From contig CAYNFP010000001.1 in the NCBI GenBank assembly GCA_964396655.1, forward strand, positions 138,041-202,040: a DNA stretch of 64,000 bases, in the 5' to 3' direction. This DNA is from CAYNFP01 sp964396655 (GTDB lineage Bacteria; Bacillota_I; Bacilli_A; RF39; UBA660). The translations under genes and the position numbers were made by a program. Positions within the stretch are counted from its first letter, which is position 1; every line of letters starts with the position of its first letter. The notes below the pieces were generated by a model, which made no database searches, was not told the DNA's origin, and saw only the letters and a list, made by a program, of their open reading frames with translations. Of the stretch, positions 34,502-43,119 are shown one piece after another.

Positions 34502-36196
34502 ATGAAAAATAAAGATATAGATAATGAAGAATATAGAGATTTAGAAGAACATAGATTATCAGTATTAAAAAGAACAGGAATTATAATTTTAGTTATTTTA
34601 GGTATAATGATTATTTTCTTGTTTTTAAAAAGTTGTACTAAAACAGAGGATAATGATTTAAGTAAAACATTATTAGAAGCTGGTAAAGAATATTATGAAT
34701 ATAATGAGCATTTACTTCCGACAGCGGTAGGAGATTGCAAAAATGTTACTTTAACAACATTATCACAAGAAGGATTAATAAATAAAGCTAAGTATGCTGA
34801 TTGTGGTAATGATAGTACATATGTAAAAGTTTGTAAGTTAGAAAGTGGTAAATATCATTTTGTAGCAATAATGGATTGTGTTAATGAAAAAACAGATGAT
34901 TTATATGGAAGTTGGAAAGAAGGAACTGAAAAAGATATTATTTCTGATTCTTCTGATATAAAATTTTTCTTCCAAGTTCAATATTTGGATACAACTAATG
35001 CAAATGTAGGAAATAGTGAAGAATATTGGGAAGATGAGATTCCATATTCAAAATATAAAACAGAAGCTGTAACTAAGTATTATAGATATAAAGATTTGCA
35101 ATATATTTGGAATATTACATCTAAAAGATATTATCCAGGGGATGCTACAAGCATAGCGAATATAAAAGAATATTATATAACTTCACCAAGTGCTGATTAT
35201 AAATATAAAGATAATGAAAATACTAAAGTATCAAAATATTTTAGTACAACAGAAGGAAAAATATATTGGGTAGATGAAAGTGGAAACCGTAACTTTGCTT
35301 TAACAGCCCCAGATAACGTTTATATTTATCCAGATAATCCTGTTTATCAAACAGGATATGCAACCAGAGTATGGACTGAAACATCTAAGCCTGTAACAGC
35401 GGATTCCACTCAATTTTGGTATTGTTCAAGCCCAAATGATGAGAATCAAATAAGATCAACTGTGCCATGTGAAAATAACGTTAATAATTACACAATAACA
35501 GAAAGAATGATATATTCTTGTGATGGAGGCCTTACTGAAGTAGGCCAAAATGGCGTATGTTATCAATGTACTGATGGCAAAGGTTTAAGAACTGATAGAA
35601 GTTCTTGTGGATATTATAGTGATTATGGGAATTATAGTAAAACTCCTTGTGATACTTCATCTGATTTATGTACAACTAAAATATTTACTGCATATCAATG
35701 GTATAAATTAGTTGATGGTGAAAGGAAGTATTATCCAAGTAATTCTACTACTGCTTCAGGTGAGAAAACATATTATGGAGAATCTCCAGTAACAAGTCTT
35801 ATTAAAGATGTAACAACCACAACTACCGGATGGAAATGGTATAAAAAGTTGGATACTGAGACTACAAGTTATTATTCAACATCTCCTCAAACAGGAGCAA
35901 CTAAAACAGATACAAGTAGATGGACTGACTTCACAAAATGGTCAACTGCGGTACCTCAAAGTTTGGGTTCTGAAGGGACAAGGATGATTGAAACAAGAAA
36001 TAAAATTAAATTGAAACAAATAACAGGAGATACTGATAGTTGGTTAAATTATAATGAAAAATATATGGAGTTAGATTCAATATTAACTTCACTTCAAGCT
36101 AAAGGTTACAAAGTTTATTCACTTGATGATATAACATCTAGTGGCGAATTAAAATATAAAGTAAAGTTATTTGTTAGAAACAAGGAAGTGGAATAA
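34502..36196 (+). CDS. Membrane-anchored surface protein with repeated Y-x-W-Y-K motifs
   Basis: The 564-residue protein has one membrane segment near residues 22-42 after a charged N-terminus, so most of it should lie outside the membrane. The region after it (TLLEAGKEYYEYNEHLLPTA) looks like the start of a pilin-like or surface domain with spaced cysteines. Later repeats have the pattern Y-x-W-Y-K or Y-I-W, R/K-x-Y-Y-P, then Y-Y and SP, at about residues 196, 397 and 446. It overlaps the next gene by one base. The family is unknown. Confidence 0.7.
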   Translation: MKNKDIDNEEYRDLEEHRLSVLKRTGIIILVILGIMIIFLFLKSCTKTEDNDLSKTLLEAGKEYYEYNEHLLPTAVGDCKNVTLTTLSQEGLINKAKYADCGNDSTYVKVCKLESGKYHFVAIMDCVNEKTDDLYGSWKEGTEKDIISDSSDIKFFFQVQYLDTTNANVGNSEEYWEDEIPYSKYKTEAVTKYYRYKDLQYIWNITSKRYYPGDATSIANIKEYYITSPSADYKYKDNENTKVSKYFSTTEGKIYWVDESGNRNFALTAPDNVYIYPDNPVYQTGYATRVWTETSKPVTADSTQFWYCSSPNDENQIRSTVPCENNVNNYTITERMIYSCDGGLTEVGQNGVCYQCTDGKGLRTDRSSCGYYSDYGNYSKTPCDTSSDLCTTKIFTAYQWYKLVDGERKYYPSNSTTASGEKTYYGESPVTSLIKDVTTTTTGWKWYKKLDTETTSYYSTSPQTGATKTDTSRWTDFTKWSTAVPQSLGSEGTRMIETRNKIKLKQITGDTDSWLNYNEKYMELDSILTSLQAKGYKVYSLDDITSSGELKYKVKLFVRNKEVE

Positions 36197-38631
36197 TGGA
36201 AAAAAGTGAATTATTATATAGATTAAGAACTATAGAAAGTAGTTTACCAACTGAAGGCATAGAAACTGAAAATAAACCAAAAATTATAGATAGTGTATAT
36301 AATGGTTTTATAAAAAGTTATGAAAGGCTTATGAGCTTTGATTCAGGAGTGGTAGAATATGATGAAGAAGCTATAGAAAGTGAAAGATTAAAAATCGAAT
36401 CATTAAGAAAAGAACGTAAAGTAGTAAAAGAAATTTTAGAAAAATCACGTTCTCAATATGCTATTTTGTCAGAAGAAATAGAAAATATGCAAAAAGCTAT
36501 AGATGTAGAGTATCCTGAAATAATAAAAAATCATGAATTATTATTAAAAAAATATGATAACACAATTTCTAAAAGTTCACCTAATTTAAGTGAGTCTTTA
36601 ATAAAAATTAGAGATAAAGAATTTGAAAGAATACAATCTATTAAAAATCAAGAAAAAGCTTTAAGAAAAAAATTAGCTTCTAAAAAAGATAGACTATTAA
36701 AAATTCAAAGTTTAATTCAACAAAGAGAGAGAATTACAAAAGAACTATCTTTGGATATTGAAGATGTCAAAAGAAATTTAGATGAACTTCAAAAAGGAAT
36801 TAAACCAACATCAGAAGAAAGAGAGAATTTGGAATTAAAAGCAGAAGTTTTTTATCGTACATATGAATATTTATCAAAAGATCCTAAAACAGAACTTAAT
36901 AATATTATAGCTAGATTTGAAAAAGGTGAATTGACAGAAGAACAAGTAAAATCAAAACTTATTGATATTAAGGGGTTATTAAACTCTGAATTATATGACA
37001 CTGAAGAAATTAAAACACCAATGACACCTGAAACATTAGAAAATCATAGAGCTATAATTAGTTCAAGAATCAATGAATTAAGAGAGAAACTTGCTGATGA
37101 TTCTAATTATATGGAAAGAACTGACAAATATGATGCTGATATTGATAATATAATTGCATATAAAGAAATGATTGATGATATTGAGAGAGAAAAAACAAAA
37201 ATTCAAATGGATAGTACAGAAAGAAAATCATTAATAAAATCTAATATAAATAAAATTAATAAATGCAGACGTTTATTAGAAGAAGCTAAAACAGAGAAAG
37301 AATCTGTTATGAAAAGTAAATTATCGGCTGCGGAAAAGTCTAAGAAAATTAAACTTATAGATTCAAAAGTTAAAGAAATTGAAGCTAAGAAAAAAGATTT
37401 AATAAATCAAAATTTAAGAATTGCTTCAATAGATGAAGAAACTGAAAAAGATATTTATATAGCAAATTCAAGGCAGGGAGAATATCAAAAAAGAATTGGA
37501 GAATGTAGGAAAAGATTATATTCTATAAATGAAACTGAAAGAGAAAGAGATATAAGAGAATTAGAAGAACAAGAAGCATTGCTTTTTGCGGCACATACAA
37601 ACGCAGATGTTTTAGAAAGCCCACTTTTAACAGAATTAGATTCTCTTATAGAATTAACAAGTATTAAAGGTAAGGGAATAGAGCCTGAAGAAGATACCCC
37701 AGTATTTGTTAAAAAATTTACGCCTGAGCAAAAAAAATTATATGAAGATATAATGATGGGATTAAGTCCTGATGAAGCAAAAGAAATAGAAGAAAAAGCA
37801 GAAGAAAAACATAAAAAAGTTGCACCAATAGCACCTCCTAAAAAACATAAAGTAAGAAAATTTAAAGAAGCACCTAAAGAATTTTGGGATAAAGTTGGAA
37901 CATGGTTTAAAAAGAATTGGGGCAAAGTTGTTGCAGGTGCAATAGTTGCATCACTTTTGGTTGCGGTTTCTATAAGCGCTTTTATAAAACCTCAAGCAAG
38001 TCCAGCAACTGAGGTAGTTACAATTACTCAAACTCTTCCAAAAGATTTTGGAACAACCAATAATATACCAGCAGCTGAAGTGACCCCGGAAATACCTGAA
38101 GCAGAGGTTGAACCTACAATTCCGGATAAACCAAAAGATCCAGCAACACCAAAAGATCCAGGACAACCAACAACTCCTGAAACTCCAGAAGTAACTCCCC
38201 CGGTTATAGAAGATAAAACATATGTTTTAGCAACTGAAGTACCGGCAGGTACAGGAGATTCATATTATGCTGACCCTACAGTTGCGCGTTTAGATGGCGA
38301 ATCAGTGGTACATTATGATGAAACTACAGGCATTGAAGTAAATGTTGATTCTGAAGGAACAAAAATTACTAAATTAGCTGATGGAAGTACTGTGGTTGAA
38401 CGTGGGGCTGAAGAGGTTACTCCTAATACAGCAACAACTGTTAAAATTACAAATCCAGATATGACTCCTGGAGCAGAGGAATCAAAATTACCGGAAGCCA
38501 AAACAATCGAAGCAGCAGTAGCGGATGGCTCAATAACAAGCGCTGAAGCAGCTAAAGCACAAGAATTTTTTGATACTCAATTTGGTCAAATAAATCAAGA
38601 CGAACAAACAAAAGGTTTAGGAGGATTATAA
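36196..38631 (+). CDS. Coiled-coil membrane protein with Pro/Thr-rich outer region
   Basis: The 811-residue protein has a very long coiled-coil, rich in K, E and L, at about residues 1-470, then a basic linker, a single membrane segment near 577-598 (VVAGAIVASLLVAVSISAF), and a Pro/Thr/Glu-rich stretch (about 600-690) like a cell-wall spacer before a C-terminal domain. The coiled coil should be in the cytoplasm and the P/T region outside. It overlaps both its neighbours, so the three genes form a unit between sigE and sigG. No family is recognised. Confidence 0.75.
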   Translation: MEKSELLYRLRTIESSLPTEGIETENKPKIIDSVYNGFIKSYERLMSFDSGVVEYDEEAIESERLKIESLRKERKVVKEILEKSRSQYAILSEEIENMQKAIDVEYPEIIKNHELLLKKYDNTISKSSPNLSESLIKIRDKEFERIQSIKNQEKALRKKLASKKDRLLKIQSLIQQRERITKELSLDIEDVKRNLDELQKGIKPTSEERENLELKAEVFYRTYEYLSKDPKTELNNIIARFEKGELTEEQVKSKLIDIKGLLNSELYDTEEIKTPMTPETLENHRAIISSRINELREKLADDSNYMERTDKYDADIDNIIAYKEMIDDIEREKTKIQMDSTERKSLIKSNINKINKCRRLLEEAKTEKESVMKSKLSAAEKSKKIKLIDSKVKEIEAKKKDLINQNLRIASIDEETEKDIYIANSRQGEYQKRIGECRKRLYSINETERERDIRELEEQEALLFAAHTNADVLESPLLTELDSLIELTSIKGKGIEPEEDTPVFVKKFTPEQKKLYEDIMMGLSPDEAKEIEEKAEEKHKKVAPIAPPKKHKVRKFKEAPKEFWDKVGTWFKKNWGKVVAGAIVASLLVAVSISAFIKPQASPATEVVTITQTLPKDFGTTNNIPAAEVTPEIPEAEVEPTIPDKPKDPATPKDPGQPTTPETPEVTPPVIEDKTYVLATEVPAGTGDSYYADPTVARLDGESVVHYDETTGIEVNVDSEGTKITKLADGSTVVERGAEEVTPNTATTVKITNPDMTPGAEESKLPEAKTIEAAVADGSITSAEAAKAQEFFDTQFGQINQDEQTKGLGGL

Positions 38632-38870
38632 TGGAAAACAGGACAAGAAAAATTATTGAATTAGAAAATGATGAAGAATATCTAATTTTAAGACAAATAT
38701 TATATAAAAATGAAACATATTATGTAACTACAAAAGTATTAAATAATGGGTCAGATTTTGCTAAAGAAATTACTTTATTGAAAGAAAGTAATGAAAACAA
38801 TGATATATATGTAACGGTAGTAGAGGATCCTAATATATTAAAAACAATATTAGGTCATGTTGAATTTTAA
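38631..38870 (+). CDS. DUF1292-like small protein
   Basis: The 79-residue protein resembles the DUF1292 family (also called YrzB-like), small acidic proteins of Bacillota: IIELENDEEYLILRQILYKNE and a V-V-E-D-P ending. It is the last gene of the three-gene unit between sigE and sigG and begins on the stop codon of the preceding gene. Confidence 0.6.
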   Translation: MENRTRKIIELENDEEYLILRQILYKNETYYVTTKVLNNGSDFAKEITLLKESNENNDIYVTVVEDPNILKTILGHVEF

Positions 38871-38876
38871 ATTAAG

Positions 38877-38910
38877 AAAACAAATCTAAAAAAAGATTTG
38901 TTTTTTTATT
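38877..38910 (+). terminator. Terminator before sigG
   Basis: AAACAAATCT and AGATTTGTTT pair around AAAAAA and seven T residues follow. Confidence 0.75.
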
Positions 38911-38958
38911 GAATATTTTTTTTATTTATATATCAAAATATCTATATAAGGAGAATCT

Positions 38959-39732
38959 ATGGCAAAACATAAAGTTGAAATATCTGGAATTAATACAAAT
39001 AATTTGAAAGTTCTTACTAATGATCAAATGACAAAATTTTTTAAGGAATATCAAGCAGGAGATAAAAATATTAAAGAATTATTAGTAACTGGTAATTTGA
39101 AGTTAGTACTTTCAATTTTAAAAAAATATCAAAACAAAGCTGATAATCTAGATGATTTATTTCAAATTGGTTGTATTGGTTTAATTAAAGCTATAGATAA
39201 CTTTGATTTATCATATGAAGTGAAATTCAGTACATATTGTGTTCCGATGATAGAGGGGGAGATAAAAAGATATGTAAGAGATAATAATTCTGTAAGAATA
39301 AGCAGAAGTATCAAGGAAACCGCATATAAAATAATTAAATATAAAGATGATTTTTTTCTTGAAAAAGGAAGAGAACCCTCAACGGAAGAAATAGCAAAGT
39401 TTTTAGGAATAACAGAGTATGAAGTATCAAACGCATATCTTTCTTTAAAGGAACCTATAAGTATATTTGATCCTATATATGATGATGGTGGTGATGTAAT
39501 ATACTTATTAGATCAACTAGAGGATAAATCAGAAACAACTCCATTAGAGGATTTATTAAATTTAAGAAAAGCCTTAAATAAATTAAAAAAAAGAGAAAAA
39601 GATATATTAATAAGTAGATATGTTATTGGTAAAACCCAAATGGAAATTGCTGAAGAAATAGGGATAAGTCAAGCACAGGTATCTAGGTTAGAAAAAAACG
39701 CTATTGACAATATTAGACGTCTAGCAGCATAA
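38959..39732 (+). CDS. sigG: Forespore sporulation sigma factor SigG
   Basis: The 257-residue sigma factor closely follows Bacillus SigG. It opens KVEISGINTNNLKVL, then GNLKLVLSILKKY, DDLFQIGCIGLIKAIDNFDL, KFSTYCVPMI, GEIKRYVRDNN, IFDPIYDDGGDVIY, and ends in AEEIGISQAQVSRLEK. SigG runs late forespore transcription. The start follows AAGGAGA. Its terminator region leads into the OLE-type RNA gene. Confidence 0.95.
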   Translation: MAKHKVEISGINTNNLKVLTNDQMTKFFKEYQAGDKNIKELLVTGNLKLVLSILKKYQNKADNLDDLFQIGCIGLIKAIDNFDLSYEVKFSTYCVPMIEGEIKRYVRDNNSVRISRSIKETAYKIIKYKDDFFLEKGREPSTEEIAKFLGITEYEVSNAYLSLKEPISIFDPIYDDGGDVIYLLDQLEDKSETTPLEDLLNLRKALNKLKKREKDILISRYVIGKTQMEIAEEIGISQAQVSRLEKNAIDNIRRLAA

Positions 39733-39785
39733 CAAATGCATATAATATAATAAGTCAAATATTAATTTGGGTTTTTACACTATAT

Positions 39786-39814
39786 TTGACATTTTTTCAT
39801 TTTTTTGGTATAAT
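39786..39814 (+). promoter_or_regulatory. Strong sigma-A promoter of the large noncoding RNA
   Basis: A perfect TTGACA (39786-39791), a 17-base spacer and a perfect TATAAT (39809-39814) precede the RNA, so transcription should start near 39821. It is the best consensus promoter I found in the window. Confidence 0.85.
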
Positions 39815-39820
39815 TTTAAA

Positions 39821-40368
39821 TGAATTAAGTGGCACATTATTCTAGTTGACTTAATTTATTACGAAGGCGAGGCTAAAAATTCGCTAAAGAGCACATCTAT
39901 GAAACGTCTGGTGTTTGCTTCTTACGCCCAGTTTGGGGTGGATGCTGGATATGAGATTATTGGATGATATATAATGGCATATATAATTATTCCAATAGTT
40001 GTTGAGACCCATGCTTGTTGTAACATAATTAAAAATCTTGTAACGACATGGGATTAAACCTGCTTTGTGGTTAACGCTACGGGTAGTGTAGCTTGTCTTG
40101 AGTGAATGGTTGGGGACCAACATCAATGTGAAACACCATTTGCAAAAAGGAATTAGTAATAAAAGTTATTGGGGAAAACCCCTAGAATGTATCATTATTA
40201 ATATGGGATTGCAGTACGAACTGAGTGGCAATCAAGTCATGTGTTTCTGTAAAGACACATTTATATCTTTAAAGGGGAACCGCAATTTGGTAACGGATTG
40301 TATGATATAAGGGAAATCCTACTTGACCTAAGTCGTAAAGTTTACTATGTTGGTAGCCAACTTTTTTT
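39821..40368 (+). ncRNA. OLE-type large structured RNA
   Basis: About 550 nt without a plausible protein gene separate sigG from an OapA-like gene. The stretch is visibly richer in G and C than the coding DNA around it. It has short stems such as GTTGGGGACCAAC and GTGTttctgtaaaGACAC, and ends in an intrinsic terminator (GTTGGTAGCCAAC plus seven T). OLE RNAs are about 600 nt, occur in Bacillota directly upstream of oapA, and form a membrane ribonucleoprotein with OapA that supports growth under cold, alcohol and magnesium stress. Size, promoter, structure and neighbour fit; I could not align it to the OLE consensus here. Confidence 0.72.
40349..40368 (+). terminator. 3' terminator hairpin of the OLE-type RNA
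   Basis: GTTGG and CCAAC pair around a three-base loop (TAG) and are followed by seven T residues. Read-through would reach the OapA-like gene 14 bases later. Confidence 0.65.
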
Positions 40369-40381
40369 ATTTAGAGGAAAA

Positions 40382-40954
40382 ATGGAAAATAAGATTGAAA
40401 AAGAAATTAAAAAATATGAAAAAACTATAAAGCCTAAGAAGAATAATTATTCTTGGATAATTAAAGTTACTTTATTTGCAACTTTAACATCTTTTTTAAT
40501 TTCTTATTCTTCTAAATTAGTTATTTCAAAATTAAATTTAATAGTAAGTATAATTTTTTTAATAGTAATTATTATATTAGGAGTAATTACAGATATGATT
40601 GGTGTTGCAGTTACTACAGTGTCTATAACTCCTTTTCATTCAATGAGTTCAAAGAGAATGAAGGGTTCAAAAAAAGCAATAAAATTAATCAAAAATGCTG
40701 ATAAAGTAGCTTCTTTTATGAATGATGTAATTGGAGATATTTGTGGTATTTTATCAGGTAGTATTAGTGTTCTTATTTCAACAAATATAGCTCATGGATT
40801 AAATACTAACTTATCTTTAACAACATTAATCTTAACAGCTTTGGTTGCTGGTTTAATGATTGGTGGTAAAGCATTAGGTAAAAGTTTAGCTATTAATAAA
40901 AATGTATATATAGTTTATGAATTAAGTAGGGTAATATCTTTTTTTGAAAAATAA
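40382..40954 (+). CDS. oapA: OapA-like membrane protein (partner of OLE RNA)
   Basis: The 190-residue protein has about four membrane segments. Its signature is a strongly conserved loop, DMIGVAVTTVSITPFHSM followed by SSKRMKGSKKAIKLIKNADKVASF and GDICGILSGSIS (given as pieces). This is the pattern I know from OapA, the OLE-associated protein, distantly like the DUF21 domain of CNNM/CorC magnesium transport proteins. OapA binds OLE RNA at the membrane. I placed the start at the ATG at 40382 after AGAGG; the longer frame back to 40298 lies inside the RNA gene and has no site. Confidence 0.8.
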   Translation: MENKIEKEIKKYEKTIKPKKNNYSWIIKVTLFATLTSFLISYSSKLVISKLNLIVSIIFLIVIIILGVITDMIGVAVTTVSITPFHSMSSKRMKGSKKAIKLIKNADKVASFMNDVIGDICGILSGSISVLISTNIAHGLNTNLSLTTLILTALVAGLMIGGKALGKSLAINKNVYIVYELSRVISFFEK

Positions 40955-40979
40955 GTCATATATTTAATTAGGTGATAAT

Positions 40980-41210
40980 ATGAAACTATCTGATATGCAA
41001 AGAAAAGATATAATTTATTTAAGAAATGGTAAAAAAATAGGCAAAATAATTGATGCAGAAATAGAAATAAATACAGGAAGAATAACTAGTTTTTTTATAG
41101 AAAAAAGGAATATTAAATATATATTTAATAACGAAAAAGATTTAAGCATTAAATTTAATCAAATAAAAAAGATAGGAGAAGATGTTATTTTAATCGATAC
41201 TCTTGAATAA
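40980..41210 (+). CDS. ylmC: YlmC/YmxH-family PRC-barrel protein
   Basis: The 76-residue protein opens MKLSDMQRKDIIYLRNGKK and has GKIIDAEIEINTGRITSFFIE, the PRC-barrel pattern of the YlmC/YmxH family of spore formers. In Bacillus ylmC lies just downstream of sigG; here the OLE-type RNA and oapA come in between. An AGGTGAT site decides the start. Confidence 0.85.
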   Translation: MKLSDMQRKDIIYLRNGKKIGKIIDAEIEINTGRITSFFIEKRNIKYIFNNEKDLSIKFNQIKKIGEDVILIDTLE

Positions 41211-41222
41211 TGTCTTTTTTTT

Positions 41223-41714
41223 ATGTATGATTATTTTATGAAGAAAAGAAATATAATTCCATTAATATTTATTAGTTCATTAATTTTAATTGATCAAATA
41301 TCAAAGATTTTAATTACTAAATTTTTAGAATTAAATAATTCATTTAATATAATTCCTAATTTCTTTAATTTAACTTACAATAAAAATTATGGCGCTGCTT
41401 TTGGAATATTGGAAGGTAAAAGATATTTATTTTTATTTATTACAGCTCTTGCACTAAGTTATTTGATATATGAAATGAGAAAATATAAAGAAAGTAAATT
41501 AACATATATTAGTTTTTGTATTGTTGTAGCGGGCATAATTGGTAATTTCATTGATAGATTATATATAGGTTATGTAAGAGATTTTTTAGATTTTAAAATA
41601 TTTGGACATAATTTTGCAATATTTAATTTTGCTGATTCATATATGGTAATTGGTGCTATAATTTTATTTATAACTATTTTTATGGAGGGAAAGAATGAAA
41701 AAAATCAAAAGTGA
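41223..41714 (+). CDS. lspA: Lipoprotein signal peptidase LspA
   Basis: LspA removes signal peptides from prolipoproteins at the membrane. The 163-residue protein has four membrane segments and both catalytic aspartates, in GNFIDRL and FNFADS, with the family stretch NKNYGAAFGI. No ribosome binding site is clear, and an ATG at 41238 (MKKRN) is an alternative start. The end overlaps the next gene by 20 bases, as in the Bacillus lspA-ylyB pair. Confidence 0.94.
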   Translation: MYDYFMKKRNIIPLIFISSLILIDQISKILITKFLELNNSFNIIPNFFNLTYNKNYGAAFGILEGKRYLFLFITALALSYLIYEMRKYKESKLTYISFCIVVAGIIGNFIDRLYIGYVRDFLDFKIFGHNFAIFNFADSYMVIGAIILFITIFMEGKNEKNQK

Positions 41715-42588
41715 AGTTTTAGGAGTGCGTTTAGATAATTATTTAACTGAGGTTTTAAATGAAAGCAGAAGTTTTATAATTAAACATATAAAATTAGGTA
41801 ATATAAAGGTAAATGAAAAGGACGTTAAAGCAGGATATCTATTAAAAAAGAATGATGAAATTTCTATTGGTAATCTTATAGAAGATAATACTATTAATCC
41901 GGAAGATATACCTTTGGATATATATTATGAAGATGAATATTTAATGGTTGTTAATAAACCTTCTGGAATGGTTGTTCATCCAGCTCCTGGAAATTATAAT
42001 CATACTTTGGTAAATGCATTAATGTATCATACAAAATCATTAAGTGATATAAATGGAGAATATAGACCAGGAATAGTTCATAGAATTGATAAAAATACCA
42101 GTGGTTTATTATTAATATCTAAAACTAATGAGGTTCATAGGATATTATCAGATGATTTTAAATATAAAAGAATTAAAAGAAAATATATTGCTTTAGTACA
42201 CGGAATAATTGATGCTAATAAAGGCAAAATTGAAGCTCCGATAGGTAGAAATATTCAAGATAGAAAAAAGATGGCTGTAACAGATATAAATAGTAAAAAA
42301 GCAGTAACTTATTTTACAGTTAAAGAAAGATTCAAAAATTATACATTACTAGAGTTAATATTAGAAACTGGAAGAACTCATCAAATAAGAGTTCATATGG
42401 CATATATAGGGCATCCAGTAGTAAATGATAATATATATAGTAATATAAAACCAATAAATAATTATGGACAAATGTTGCATGCTGAATATTTAGGATTTAA
42501 TCATCCAATTACACATGAATTTTTAGAGTTTAATGCTCCTTTAGAAAAAGGATTTACTGATATTTTAGAACAACTTAAAAATTCATAA
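41695..42588 (+). CDS. RluD-family 23S rRNA pseudouridine synthase (YlyB type)
   Basis: The 297-residue protein has an N-terminal S4 RNA-binding domain (about 10-70) and a pseudouridine synthase domain with the catalytic aspartate in VHRIDKNTSGLLL, then LETGRTHQIRVHM. It modifies uridines in 23S rRNA. A GGAGGG site lies inside lspA, and the two genes overlap. Confidence 0.92.
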   Translation: MKKIKSEVLGVRLDNYLTEVLNESRSFIIKHIKLGNIKVNEKDVKAGYLLKKNDEISIGNLIEDNTINPEDIPLDIYYEDEYLMVVNKPSGMVVHPAPGNYNHTLVNALMYHTKSLSDINGEYRPGIVHRIDKNTSGLLLISKTNEVHRILSDDFKYKRIKRKYIALVHGIIDANKGKIEAPIGRNIQDRKKMAVTDINSKKAVTYFTVKERFKNYTLLELILETGRTHQIRVHMAYIGHPVVNDNIYSNIKPINNYGQMLHAEYLGFNHPITHEFLEFNAPLEKGFTDILEQLKNS

Positions 42589-43042
42589 AATATACAAATA
42601 AAGATAATATTAAAGCATAAAAAGTAAAAATGATGTAAGGTATCAAATAATATGATGCCTTTTTATTTATATTTTTAGTTTCTATAAATAAAAATATTGA
42701 ACTTATAAATGTAATCGCAGTCATTATAAAAGCTAAGAATGGACTCATAAGATAAAAGAAAGTGAATGAAAATAATTGATTTGCTAAATAGTTTGTTATT
42801 AAAACATATAAATAATCACTATTTTTTAATATGTTGCATTTTTTAATTACCTTATATATGCTTATAGTAATTAAAATATATAATATAATCCATATAATTC
42901 CAATATAATTTCTAGGTAATACAAAAGAAGGAAGTTTTAGTAATGAGTAAAAATTATCATTGTAAGGAAATAACAATCCACTTATAAGCCAAGGAAGTAA
43001 TAAGAGAGCAAATAATAATATATTCTTAATTTTATTTTTCAA
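42575..43042 (-). CDS. TspO/MBR-family membrane protein
   Basis: The 155-residue protein has five membrane segments and the TspO layout: LKLPSFVLPRNYIGIIWIIL (short residue after L-x-x-P-x-F), a following helix with a Y-x-x-x-x-x-x-Q-L-F-S-F-x-F-F, and a closing short loop. TspO proteins bind porphyrins or related molecules. The start is a TTG with AGGAGAT upstream. It faces ylyB, and their ends overlap by 14 bases. Confidence 0.7.
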   Translation of the reverse strand: MKNKIKNILLFALLLLPWLISGLLFPYNDNFYSLLKLPSFVLPRNYIGIIWIILYILITISIYKVIKKCNILKNSDYLYVLITNYLANQLFSFTFFYLMSPFLAFIMTAITFISSIFLFIETKNINKKASYYLIPYIIFTFYALILSLFVYFMNF

Positions 43043-43119
43043 AAAATCATCTCCTCTTTACTAATCTTATGAAAAATAGTATTATATTATTAATGATTTT
43101 ATAAAAGGAGGTCTTTATT

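Noticed and set aside
38911..38950. SigF/SigG-type promoter before sigG
   Set aside because: GAATA and a loosely similar -10 can be found, but match to the consensus is poor in such AT-rich DNA.
39884..40310. Small open frames on both strands (39884-40126 minus, 40098-40310 plus) in the RNA region
   Set aside because: They have no ribosome binding sites or recognisable composition and lie within a structured, promoter-driven RNA gene.
39821..40368. tmRNA, RNase P RNA or SRP RNA as identity of the large RNA
   Set aside because: There is no tRNA-like end with CCA or tag frame, none of the conserved RNase P blocks I know, and it is too long for SRP RNA. The OapA-like neighbour favours OLE.
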